Of a DNA stretch of 64,000 nt, positions 32,480 to 40,111 are shown piece by piece. The notes beneath the pieces are model-generated. The model worked only from the letters and a program-made list of their open reading frames with translations. It ran no database searches and was not told the DNA's origin. Source of the DNA: Pseudooceanicola marinus (GTDB lineage Bacteria > Pseudomonadota > Alphaproteobacteria > Rhodobacterales > Rhodobacteraceae); NCBI RefSeq assembly GCF_002786295.1, contig NZ_PGTC01000015.1:126501-190500 (forward strand), written 5' to 3'. The stretch's first letter is position 1; each line of letters opens with the position of its first letter. Position numbers and translations under genes: made by a program.

Positions 32480-33256
32480 ATGCCGTCACGCCCCGTCAAG
32501 GACAAGACCTATTGGATCGTCGGTGCCAGCGAGGGGCTGGGGCGCGAAGTGGCTCGTGAGATGCACCGCCTGGGCGCGAAGCTGATCCTGTCCGCCCGCG
32601 GCGAGGAACGTCTGCAGGCCCTGGCCGAGGAACTGCCGGGCAGCGAGGTCCTGCCGCTGGATGTCACCGACCGCGACGCCATCCAGGAGGCCGCCCTGAA
32701 GGCCCGCCACGCGGACGGGGTGATTTATTCCGTCGGCCTTTATGATCCGATGAGCGCGCAGGAGTGGGACGCGACGGTGGCCGAGTCCATCGCCGAGGCG
32801 AACTTCATGGGCGCGCTGCGGCTGCTGGGTCAGGTCGTGCCGGGCTGGGTGCAGCGGAACTCGGGCCATGTCGTCCTGATCGGATCGCTTGCCGGATTCA
32901 GCGGCCTGCCCGGTGCCATCGGCTATGGCGCCAGCAAGGCGGCGCTTCGGCATCTGGGGGAGGATATGTACCTGGACCTGCAGGGCACTGGCGTCGATGT
33001 GCAGGTGGCCAACCCCGGCTTCATCCGCACCCGGCTGACCGAGAAGAACGATTTCACGATGCCGCAGATCATGGAGCCGAAAGAGGCCGCGCGCCACGTC
33101 ATGGTCCTGATCCGCAATCCCGCCAAGCGGGAGGTCAGCTTCCCGCGGCCTTTCGCCTGGGTGTTCACCAAGCTGAGCCGTTGCCTGCCGTTCGGCCTCT
33201 ACGCGCGCATCGTCGCGCCGGGGCGCTCTGCAGAGGCGCCGACCGCGGCCGAATAG
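32480..33256 (+). CDS. Short-chain dehydrogenase/reductase
   Basis: A 258-residue SDR with the cofactor-binding TYWIVGASEGLGREVAREM, the LPLDVTD segment, the catalytic Ser region VVLIGSLAGFSGLPGAIGYGASKAAL (Tyr-x3-Lys in YGASK) and FIRTRLT. The chain ends in a possible amphipathic or membrane-associated segment. The substrate is unknown. An SDR gene also belongs to the RpoE-regulated cluster in Rhodobacter, so a role in lipid or stress metabolism is plausible. ATG 32480 has AGAAGGA about 10 nt upstream; earlier in-frame starts lack one. Confidence 0.85.
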   Translation: MPSRPVKDKTYWIVGASEGLGREVAREMHRLGAKLILSARGEERLQALAEELPGSEVLPLDVTDRDAIQEAALKARHADGVIYSVGLYDPMSAQEWDATVAESIAEANFMGALRLLGQVVPGWVQRNSGHVVLIGSLAGFSGLPGAIGYGASKAALRHLGEDMYLDLQGTGVDVQVANPGFIRTRLTEKNDFTMPQIMEPKEAARHVMVLIRNPAKREVSFPRPFAWVFTKLSRCLPFGLYARIVAPGRSAEAPTAAE

Positions 33257-33276
33257 ACCGCGATTTCAGACAGAGG

Positions 33277-33393
33277 CGGGCGTGAAACGCGCCCGCGGCC
33301 GATTTGGCTGCTATCTAGTAGTAGCGGACGTGAGATGCGCCCGCGGCCGATCTGGCCGCTATCTAGTAGTAACGGGCGCGAGACGCGCCCGCG
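33277..33393. repeat. 48-nt tandem repeat (2.4 copies), each with a hairpin
   Basis: Copy 1 is 33277-33324, copy 2 is 33325-33372 and a third partial copy is 33373-33393. Each begins with a hairpin-forming CGGGCG...CGCGCCCG unit; copies 1 and 2 continue into CGGCCGATYTGGCYGCTATC and TAGTAGTA. Several substitutions separate the copies. The array lies between the convergent SDR and M20 genes and the second and third copies run into the last codons of the M20 gene. It may act as a bidirectional 3' end. Confidence 0.85.
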
Positions 33394-34516
33394 CGATGGC
33401 CGCGTAGAGCTGCGCGCCATGCAGCAGCGCCTTATCATTGAAATCATAGTTGGCCGCGTGCAGCGGGGCCGATGCGGTGCCGTTGCCCAGAAAGGCGAAG
33501 CAGCCGGGCACATGCGCCAGGAAGCGGGCGAAATCCTCTGACGCGCTGATCGGGGCACTGTCCGCCGCGACATGGGTCGAGACCGCGCCGGCCGCTTCGG
33601 CAAAGGCGCGGGTGGCATCTGCATCATTGATCGTGGCGACGAATTCACGCCCATAGCGCACGTCGACCGACAGGCCGAATTGCAGGGCGGTGCCCTCCGC
33701 GATGCGGCGCATCTCCGCCTCGATTCGGGCGGAGACTTCGGGGCGGAAACTGCGGGCGTCGCCCAGGATGCGGGCCTGCCCCGGAAGGGCGTTGCGGGTG
33801 CCATCTGTCACGATCTCGGTCACCGAAACCACCGCTGTCTCCGCCGGATCGAGGCGGCGCGCGACGATGTTCTGCAGGGCCAACACCAGCTGGCAGGCGG
33901 GCACCATCACCTCGGCCCCCAGGTGCGGGGCGGAGGCATGGCCGCCCTGACCCTGCAGGGTGATCTCGAAGACATCTTCGGCGGCCATGATCGGCCCTGC
34001 CCGGGTGGCGAAATGGCCGATGGGCAGGCCTGGCGTGTTGTGCAGCCCGTAGACCTCATCGAAGGGAAAGCGGGTCAGCAGCCCGTCATCCAGCATCGCC
34101 TGCGCCCCGCGCCCCCATTCTTCCGCCGGCTGGAAGAGGAACTGAACCGTGCCCTCCAGGCCCTCCTGCGCCGCCAGCAGATGCGCGGCGCCCAGGAGCA
34201 TTGCCGTGTGCCCGTCGTGGCCGCAGGCGTGCATCAGGCCCTCCCGGGTGGAGGCATAGGGCGCGCCCGTCGCCTCGGTGATGCGCAGGGCGTCCATGTC
34301 GGCGCGCAGCGCGATGGCGCGGTTCGACGCGCCCCGGCGCAGGGTGCCCACGACGCCCGTGCCGCCGACACCCTCGGCCACCTCCAGCCCCAGGGCGCGC
34401 AGTTCCTCGGCGACCAGCCGGGCGGTGCGCTGCTCCTCGAAGCCAAACTCGGGATGGGCGTGCAGGTCGTGACGCCAGGCGCGCATACGGCGGTCGAGGG
34501 CGGCGAGATCGGTCAT
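33359..34516 (-). CDS. M20-family amidohydrolase (hippurate hydrolase/aminoacylase-like)
   Basis: A 385-residue M20D peptidase/amidohydrolase: RHDLHAHPEFGFEE, ALRADMDALRI, HACGHDGHTAMLLGAA, FLFQPAEEWGRGA and GLHNTPGLPIGHF in order, with metal ligands Cys/His/Glu. Family members hydrolyse N-acyl or N-carbamoyl amino acids and related amides. The last four codons lie inside the 48-nt tandem repeat, so the extreme C-terminus (APVTTR) may have been rewritten by repeat expansion. CGGAG lies about 10 nt upstream. It is divergent from the Lrp-type regulator gene, which may control it. Confidence 0.88.
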   Translation of the reverse strand: MTDLAALDRRMRAWRHDLHAHPEFGFEEQRTARLVAEELRALGLEVAEGVGGTGVVGTLRRGASNRAIALRADMDALRITEATGAPYASTREGLMHACGHDGHTAMLLGAAHLLAAQEGLEGTVQFLFQPAEEWGRGAQAMLDDGLLTRFPFDEVYGLHNTPGLPIGHFATRAGPIMAAEDVFEITLQGQGGHASAPHLGAEVMVPACQLVLALQNIVARRLDPAETAVVSVTEIVTDGTRNALPGQARILGDARSFRPEVSARIEAEMRRIAEGTALQFGLSVDVRYGREFVATINDADATRAFAEAAGAVSTHVAADSAPISASEDFARFLAHVPGCFAFLGNGTASAPLHAANYDFNDKALLHGAQLYAAIARARLAPVTTR

Positions 34517-34640
34517 GTCGGTCGGGCTCCGGTCGTCTGAGGCTTGTGGGCAGGATAGCGGGGAAATTTGCGGTGTGGGCTTATCATTTATGGCGGATTG
34601 TGAGAAATTCGGTCACTCATGTACCGAAATGTGAAGGAAA

Positions 34641-35114
34641 ATGGTCGCCATGGAAATCGCCCCCTCCGATCGCATCATCCTGTCGATGCTGCAGGCCAAC
34701 GCCCGTGAGCGGCTGGAGACCATCGCCGCCGAGGCCGGGGTCTCCGTCGCCACGATACAGCGGCGCATCCGGGCGATGAAGGCCGAGGGGGTGATCGCCG
34801 CCGACGTGGCACAGCTGTCGCCCGCCGCCCTGGGGTATCCCATGTCCTTCGTCATCCTGGTGGAGCTGGAGCGCGAGCGCATCGACCAGCTGGATGCCTT
34901 CCGCCGCAAGGTCCGGGCCGAGCCGCAGGTGCAGCAGTGCTACTACATCACCGGCGACGCCGATTTCGCCCTGATCGCCCTGGCGCGCGACATGGATGAC
35001 TACCAGGCGCTGACCCATCGGCTGTTCTTCGACGACAGCAATGTGAAACGGTTCCGCACCTCGGTGGTGATGGACCGCTCGAAGGTCAGCCTGGACGTGC
35101 CGCTGGAGGACTAG
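34641..35114 (+). CDS. Lrp/AsnC-family transcriptional regulator
   Basis: A 157-residue regulator with the N-terminal helix-turn-helix (DRIILSMLQANARERLETIAAEAGVSVATIQRRIRAM) and a C-terminal RAM ligand-binding domain (VQQCYYITGDADFALIALA). Lrp-type proteins sense amino acids and usually control nearby catabolic genes; here these are the flanking M20 hydrolase and the PLP-dependent lyase-like gene. ATG 34641 has AAGGA only 2 nt before it; ATG 34650 (MEIAPSD) gives 11-nt spacing and may be the true start. Confidence 0.9.
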   Translation: MVAMEIAPSDRIILSMLQANARERLETIAAEAGVSVATIQRRIRAMKAEGVIAADVAQLSPAALGYPMSFVILVELERERIDQLDAFRRKVRAEPQVQQCYYITGDADFALIALARDMDDYQALTHRLFFDDSNVKRFRTSVVMDRSKVSLDVPLED

Positions 35115-35116
35115 GC

Positions 35117-36169
35117 TCAACCCTCCGGCCCTTCCGACAGGATGACCAGCGCGCGCGCCTGCGCGGGAAGGTCGGCGGCCAGCAGCGCGGCCAGCCCTGC
35201 CGCCCCGCTGGGGGTTGTGGCAAGCGCCGCCCCCTCGGCCAGCAGGGTCACGGCCTGCGCCGCCTGATCCTCGGTCACGGTGACGAAGCGGTCGGCGTCA
35301 TGGCGCAGCGTCTGATAGGCCAGCAGCGAGGCGTCCTTGCAATCTAGCCGCCCCATGGCGGAGACCGGCCCGTCGCCCCGGGTCAGCGCGCCCGCCGCGA
35401 CGCTGCGCAGCAGGCAGGGGGCGGCCTCGGGTTCGACCACGATGACCTCGGGCTGTTGGTCCCAGCTCTCGCGGATATGGGCGGCGGTGGCGGCGGCCAG
35501 CCCGCCGACCCCGGCCTGCAGGAAAACGTGGGTGGGCCACTGGCCCCGGCCGGCGAAGGCCGCGCGGCATTCCTCGGCGAGCACGGTGTAGCCTTCCATG
35601 ATCAGCGCGGGCGCGGCGGTGTAGCCGGACCAGGAGCCATCGGCCAGGTGGATCCAGCCCTGCACCTCGGCCAGGCGCACCGCCTCGGCCACGCTGTCTT
35701 CGTAGCTGCCGTCGACGCGGATCACCTCGGCGCCCATGGCCTCGATCCGGCGGGCAAAGGCCTGCGGCACGCTGGCCGACAGGACCACCCTGGCCCGGGC
35801 GCTGAAGACGCGGGCGCCGGCGGCCACCGACAGCCCGTGGTTGCCCGCGCTGGCGGTGATGAAGGTCATGTCGCGTGCCACGGCCTGGGCCTGCGGATCC
35901 ATCGGGTCATCCGTGCCCGCGCTGTCCAGGATCATCTGTGCCACGGCGAAGGCACCGCCCAGGGCCTTGAAGCTGCCCAATCCCATGCGCGGGCTTTCAT
36001 CCTTGATCCAGAGCTGGTCGAGGCCAAGCCGCGCCGCCAGCCTGGGTGCCTCGCGCAGCGGGGTGGGGGCGTGGGCCGGGCAGCGGGCCAGCAGGGCCAG
36101 CGGGCGCGCGGGGCTGGTGTGGAAACCGGGCGCGCGGGCGGAGGTTGGGGAGGGCGTTTCAATCATCAT
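35117..36169 (-). CDS. Fold-type II PLP enzyme, diaminopropionate ammonia-lyase-like
   Basis: A 350-residue beta-family PLP enzyme. The lysine motif is IKDESPRMGLGSFKALGGAFA (Lys68), where the GLGSFKALGG form points to the diaminopropionate ammonia-lyase (DpaL/YgeX) branch rather than typical threonine dehydratase. TASAGNHGLSVAAGA and the glycine-rich AGVGGLAAATAAH bind the cofactor phosphate. It would eliminate ammonia from a diamino or hydroxyamino acid to yield a 2-oxo acid. EutB-type threonine dehydratase of ectoine catabolism is a less likely alternative. No strong ribosome-binding site is seen at the two adjacent ATG codons (36169, 36166). Its stop lies 2 nt from that of the convergent lrp. 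Confidence 0.75.
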   Translation of the reverse strand: MMIETPSPTSARAPGFHTSPARPLALLARCPAHAPTPLREAPRLAARLGLDQLWIKDESPRMGLGSFKALGGAFAVAQMILDSAGTDDPMDPQAQAVARDMTFITASAGNHGLSVAAGARVFSARARVVLSASVPQAFARRIEAMGAEVIRVDGSYEDSVAEAVRLAEVQGWIHLADGSWSGYTAAPALIMEGYTVLAEECRAAFAGRGQWPTHVFLQAGVGGLAAATAAHIRESWDQQPEVIVVEPEAAPCLLRSVAAGALTRGDGPVSAMGRLDCKDASLLAYQTLRHDADRFVTVTEDQAAQAVTLLAEGAALATTPSGAAGLAALLAADLPAQARALVILSEGPEG

Positions 36170-36321
36170 GGCGGCATTTTGCAGGATTTCGGGACCTGTG
36201 TGCGACAGCCGGACCCGGTTTCTGCGCATAATCCTGTCACCTGCGCCCCCTCGGGTGCTCCGATCACCTCAAGGCTTTCTGCGATGATCCGCGGGAGCCT
36301 CTTGTCGCTCGGAGATCCGCC

Positions 36322-36816
36322 TTGCCCGCCGCCGCCCCCCGGCCTGTCACCGAATACCTCAGCCGCACGGCCCGTGCACAGCAGGCCATGGCGGCGCAGG
36401 GCATCGCGGCGCTTTTGCTGATCTCGGAACCCGACGTGCGCTATTTCACCGGCTTCCTGACCCGGTTCTGGGAAAGCCCGACGCGGCCCTGGTTCCTGGT
36501 ACTGCCCGCGACGGGGGCGCCGGTGGCCGTGATCCCCGCCATCGGCGCCGACCTGATGGGGCAAAGCTGGGTCACCGACATCCGCTGCTGGGACGCGCCC
36601 GACTATGCCGATGACGGGGTGGGCCTGCTGGCGGAGACGCTGGTGGAGCTGGTGCCGCCCGGCGGCCGTATCGGCGTGCCCCTGGAGCCCTCGTTGGTGC
36701 TGGGGCCGGGGCGGATGATGGTGCAGGAGGAAAACATCGTGATCCGCGAGGATCGCGTGGAATGGCTGACCCCGCGCGCGCGGCAGGATCTGCCGGAGCT
36801 GGAGTGGGATCCGTGA
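36322..36816 (+). pseudogene. M24 (Xaa-Pro aminopeptidase-type) peptidase remnant with internal deletion
   Basis: The 164-residue product has an N-terminal creatinase/prolidase domain (residues 10-120: RAQQAMAAQGIAALLLISEPDVRYF...). It then jumps, around residues 122-130, straight to the C-terminal end of an M24 domain: PGRMMVQEENIVIRED...EWLTPRA. In intact proteins of about 380 residues these parts are separated by the roughly 220-residue pita-bread catalytic domain with its metal ligands, which is missing here. The open frame persists, with a TTG start at 36322 and a GGAG site. It overlaps the next gene (GTGA). It is probably non-enzymatic, although a stand-alone N-terminal domain could still be expressed. 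Confidence 0.75.
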
Positions 36817-37565
36817 GCAAGCTGCATTTCACCCTCGGCCCGCCCCTGGGCCACCGGGCCACCTTCGGCCTGATCGTGCTGCGCACCGACGAGACGGTGG
36901 AGGCCGACGCGCGGCAGATGCTCGCGGGCGAAGGGCTGGCCCATTACGTCAGCCGGGGGCCGTGCCAGCCCCATGTGACGATGGCGGGTCTGGCCCTGAT
37001 GGAGGCGGAGATCCCGCGCTCGACCTCCCTTCTGCCGGATGAGCGCGGCTATGACGTGGTGGGCTATGCCTGTACCTCGGGGGCGACCTCCATCGGGTCG
37101 GACCGGGTGGAGGCGGCGGTGCGGGCCGGCACGCGGGTGCGGCATGTGACCAACCCGCTGGTGGCGGCGATTGCCGCGATGCAGGCTCTTGGCGCCCGGC
37201 GCCTCGCCTTCGTCTCGCCCTACCTGCCGGAGGTGTCGCAGGCGATGCGGGCCAGGCTGGAAGAGGCAGGGATGGAGATCGCAGGCTTCGGCTCGATGGA
37301 GGAACGCGATGACCTGCGCGTGGCGCGGATCGACGGCCCCTCGATCGCCGCAGGGATCCGCAACGTGGTCGCCCAGGCGCCCTGCGATGCGGTCTTCCTG
37401 TCCTGCACCAACCTGCGCGCGCTGCACCTTGTCGCCCCGCTGGAGGCGGAGCTGGGCCTGCCGGTGCTGACCAGCAACCAGGTGCTGCTGTGGCACATGC
37501 TGCGGCTGGCCGGGCAGGAGACGGATCACCTGCCCTTCGGGCGTTTGATGGCCCGGTCGATCTAG
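36813..37565 (+). CDS. Asp/Glu racemase-superfamily enzyme (maleate isomerase / arylmalonate decarboxylase-like)
   Basis: A 250-residue protein with the paired-Cys architecture of the superfamily: Cys87 in GYACTSGATSIGSDRV and Cys198 in VFLSCTNLRAL, with the FVSPYLPEVSQAM strand between them. Relatives include maleate cis-trans isomerases, arylmalonate decarboxylases and EutA of ectoine-utilisation clusters, so the substrate is open. The GTG start at 36813 overlaps the stop of the M24 remnant. Its stop overlaps that of a second racemase-superfamily gene on the opposite strand within a CTAG. Confidence 0.78.
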   Translation: MSKLHFTLGPPLGHRATFGLIVLRTDETVEADARQMLAGEGLAHYVSRGPCQPHVTMAGLALMEAEIPRSTSLLPDERGYDVVGYACTSGATSIGSDRVEAAVRAGTRVRHVTNPLVAAIAAMQALGARRLAFVSPYLPEVSQAMRARLEEAGMEIAGFGSMEERDDLRVARIDGPSIAAGIRNVVAQAPCDAVFLSCTNLRALHLVAPLEAELGLPVLTSNQVLLWHMLRLAGQETDHLPFGRLMARSI

Positions 37566-38233
37566 CCCTCCGCCGCCGTCGCAGCGCCGGCGAGGAAATC
37601 CGCCGCCGCCCGCGCCAGGTGGGCCGAGGCCGCCACGCCGTCGATCAGGGTCACGCCGCTGCGCCGTTGCAGGTCGGCGCGCAGCGGCGCCATGCCGGCG
37701 CAGCCCAGCACCACCGCCTGGGCGCCGGTGTCGGCACGGGCGCGTCGGATGCTGTCGGACAGCTGCCCGCGGGTCTCTTCGCTGGCCTCGTCGATGGTCA
37801 GTACGGGCAGGCCGCTGGCCTCCACCCCGGCGCAGCCGCCGGAGAAGCCGCGCGCTTCGATATTGGCGCGGATCACGGGGATCGACACGGCGAGCGAGGT
37901 GACGACGCAGAATCGCGCGCCCATCAGGCTGGCCATCTGATAGGCGGCCTGGCCGATGCCCAGCACGGGGCAGGGGGCAACCTGGCGCGCCTCGTCCAGG
38001 CCGGTGTCGTCGAAACAGGCGATGACGATGGCATCCGCGTCGGCGGCCGCGCGCACATGGCGCAGCACGCCGGGCACGGCGCGCTCACCGTCCTCGGGGC
38101 CTTCGATGGCGGGCGGGCCGTCGGTGTTGGTGACGCCGATGATCTCGGCGTCGGGCAGGGCCGCGCGGGCCTCGGCCACGATCGCCCGGGTCATCGAGGC
38201 GGTGGCATTGGGGTTGATGTAGACCAGTTTCAT
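37562..38233 (-). CDS. Aspartate/glutamate/hydantoin racemase family protein
   Basis: A 223-residue protein of the hydantoin-racemase type Asp/Glu racemase group. The start KLVYINPNATASMT matches the family's IxxINPN opening; Cys73 (VIACFDDTGL) and Cys178 (VVLGCAGM) are the two catalytic positions, and PVLGIGQAAYQMASLMG is conserved. It could racemise a hydantoin, an amino acid or a related compound taken up by the adjacent ABC transporter, whose genes lie immediately upstream on the same strand (9-nt gap). Confidence 0.85.
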   Translation of the reverse strand: MKLVYINPNATASMTRAIVAEARAALPDAEIIGVTNTDGPPAIEGPEDGERAVPGVLRHVRAAADADAIVIACFDDTGLDEARQVAPCPVLGIGQAAYQMASLMGARFCVVTSLAVSIPVIRANIEARGFSGGCAGVEASGLPVLTIDEASEETRGQLSDSIRRARADTGAQAVVLGCAGMAPLRADLQRRSGVTLIDGVAASAHLARAAADFLAGAATAAEG

Positions 38234-38242
38234 CGCCGCCCC

Positions 38243-39079
38243 TCAGACGCCCTGGCCCGCGTCGGACCCGGCCCGCGCCCGGCGCTTGCCCATGATCCAG
38301 GCGGCCAGCAGGAAGGCCCCGATGATCAGCAGCGAAAACAGCGTGGTCAGCGTGCCGAGGGCATAGATCACCGGCGTGGTGACGTTGGTGGTCATGCCGA
38401 AGATCTCCAGCGGCAGGGTGTTGTAGCTGCCCGAGGTCAGCAGGGTGCGGGCGAACTCGTCATAGCTGAGGGTGAAGCCAAAGAGCGCGACCCCGATCAG
38501 CGAGGGCGCGATGATCGGCAGGACCACGTGGCGGATCGTCTGCCAGGCGGTGGCGCCCTGGTCGCGGGCGGCTTCCTCGTAGCTGCGGTCGAAGCGGTTG
38601 AAGACGGCGAACATGATCAGCAGGCCGAAGGGCAGCGTCCAGGTCAGCTGCGATCCGAAGCCGGAGGTGGCCCAGTGGATCTTGAACCCCAGCTGGTTGA
38701 AGATCAGGCCGACGCCCAGCGAGATCAGGATCGAGGGGATCACCAGCGAGGTGATTGCGAGGTAGAACAGCACGCCTGATCCCTTGAACCGCTTGCGGAA
38801 GGCGAGGCCGGCCATGACCGAGATGACGACCGTGCTGACCATGACCATCAGGCCCAGGGCCAGGCTGCGGCGGAAGGCGCCCCAGATGTCGCCCACGGCC
38901 TGTTCCTGGAACAGGTCGCGGAACCAGTGCAGCGAGACCCCGTTCATCGGGAAGGTCAGCCCGCCCTGCGGCCCCTGGAACGACAGGATGCCGATGGTGA
39001 TCGTCGGCCCGTAGAGGAAGAGGACGAAGAGGCCGAAGAAGGCCGCGAGGACGTAGAAGCTGGTGGTGCGCTTTTCCAT
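38243..39079 (-). CDS. ABC transporter permease, PotC-like (polyamine/opine type)
   Basis: A 278-residue inner-membrane permease with about six helices and the EAA loop EEAARDQGATAWQTIRHVVLP, where the ATPase docks. It resembles PotC/PotI of spermidine-putrescine importers. It is followed by the hydantoin-racemase-like gene and preceded by the second permease with a 1-nt gap, so the two form one transmembrane pore. Specificity is set by the binding protein and is not certain to be a polyamine. Confidence 0.88.
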   Translation of the reverse strand: MEKRTTSFYVLAAFFGLFVLFLYGPTITIGILSFQGPQGGLTFPMNGVSLHWFRDLFQEQAVGDIWGAFRRSLALGLMVMVSTVVISVMAGLAFRKRFKGSGVLFYLAITSLVIPSILISLGVGLIFNQLGFKIHWATSGFGSQLTWTLPFGLLIMFAVFNRFDRSYEEAARDQGATAWQTIRHVVLPIIAPSLIGVALFGFTLSYDEFARTLLTSGSYNTLPLEIFGMTTNVTTPVIYALGTLTTLFSLLIIGAFLLAAWIMGKRRARAGSDAGQGV

Positions 39080-39080
39080 G

Positions 39081-39998
39081 TCAAAGCTCCTTGCGGATGT
39101 TCACGAAGCGCAGCAGCACCGCGATGATAATCAGGACGGTGGCCAGCAGCACCACGGCGGTGGCGGCGGCCGAGGGGTATTGCAGCAGCGCGATGTCGTT
39201 GGAGATCAGCCGGCCCACGTTGGCCTTCTGGCTGCCCGACATGAAGCGCACGGTGATGAAGTCGCCCATGACCAGGGTGACGACGAAGATCGTGCCGATC
39301 ATGATGCCCGGCTTGGTCAGCGGAAGGATCACGTGGCGCAGGGTCTGCAAACCGCTGGCGCCATTGTCGCGCGCCGCCTCCAGCAGGGATTTGTCGATGC
39401 GCATCATGGTGTTGAAGATCGGCACCACCATGAACAGCGTATAGAGGTGCACGAAGGCCAGGATCACCGAGAAGTCGGAGTAGAGCAGCCATTCCAGCGG
39501 CGCGTCGATCAGTCCCCAGTCCTGCAGAGTCTGGTTGGCGATGCCGTTGCGTCCCAGGAAGGGGATCCAGGAAATCATCCGGATGATGTTCGAGGTCCAG
39601 AACGGAATGGTGCAGAGCAGGAACAGCGCGATCTGCATGGTCTGGCTGCGCACGTGGAAGGCCAGGAAATAGGCCACGGTGAACCCGATGCACAGCGTCA
39701 GCGCCCAGGTGATCAGCGCGTATTTGAAGGTCGCCAGGAAGACCCGGTAGGTCACCGGCGATCCGAAGAGGAACTCGTAGTTGTCGAACTGGAAGGCGGG
39801 GTAGATCGAGAACTCGGTCGCACCCCAGAAGCTGACGATGACGATCATGATGATCGGCGCCACCAGGAAGCCCACCAGGATCACGGTCAGGGGCGCGGCC
39901 TGCAGCCAGCCCAGAAGATTGGCGCCCAGCCCGTGGCCCGCCCGTTTCGGGGCGGCGGTGGTTTCGGGCGGTGGGGTGTCTCCGGTCAGGTCGGTCAT
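39081..39998 (-). CDS. ABC transporter permease, PotB-like (polyamine/opine type)
   Basis: A 305-residue permease with a cytoplasmic Pro/Thr-rich N-terminus, six predicted helices and the EAA loop LEAARDNGASGLQTLRHVILPL. It pairs with the PotC-like permease downstream. In the 113 nt between it and the upstream binding-protein gene are two strong hairpins that may lower permease expression relative to the binding protein. Confidence 0.88.
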   Translation of the reverse strand: MTDLTGDTPPPETTAAPKRAGHGLGANLLGWLQAAPLTVILVGFLVAPIIMIVIVSFWGATEFSIYPAFQFDNYEFLFGSPVTYRVFLATFKYALITWALTLCIGFTVAYFLAFHVRSQTMQIALFLLCTIPFWTSNIIRMISWIPFLGRNGIANQTLQDWGLIDAPLEWLLYSDFSVILAFVHLYTLFMVVPIFNTMMRIDKSLLEAARDNGASGLQTLRHVILPLTKPGIMIGTIFVVTLVMGDFITVRFMSGSQKANVGRLISNDIALLQYPSAAATAVVLLATVLIIIAVLLRFVNIRKEL

Positions 39999-40044
39999 GA
40001 TCCGGTCGGTCCGTTCATTGGGGCAGGGTCAGGCGGGGCGGATG

Positions 40045-40104
40045 GGCCGGGTCCCGAGGGACCCGGCCACGGCGTTGCGGGCGGACAGGAAGGGAACCGC
40101 CCGC
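40045..40104 (-). terminator. Two tandem RNA hairpins between binding-protein and permease genes
   Basis: GGCCGGGTCCC (40045-40055) pairs with GGGACCCGGCC (40058-40068), and GCGGGCGG (40077-40084) pairs with CCGCCCGC (40097-40104). Both lie within 70 nt of the binding-protein stop codon. Neither is followed by a U-tract, so they are better seen as 3'-stabilising or attenuating structures that let the binding protein be made in excess, as known for other importers. Confidence 0.55.
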
Positions 40105-40111
40105 AATGGGG

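Noticed and set aside
33277-33393. CRISPR-like array
   Set aside because: The units are contiguous with no unique spacers, and there are no cas genes in the window.
33199-33804. Minus-strand frame with an apparent peptide repeat (RVSRPLLLDS-type units)
   Set aside because: The peptide repeat is only a translation of the 48-nt tandem DNA repeat, and the rest overlaps the M20 gene in another frame.
35117-37565. Ectoine-utilisation cluster (eutAB, doeA-like peptidase)
   Set aside because: The PLP enzyme has the diaminopropionate-lyase GLGSFKALGG motif, the M24 remnant does not resemble ectoine hydrolase, and eutC, eutE and an ectoine transporter are absent.
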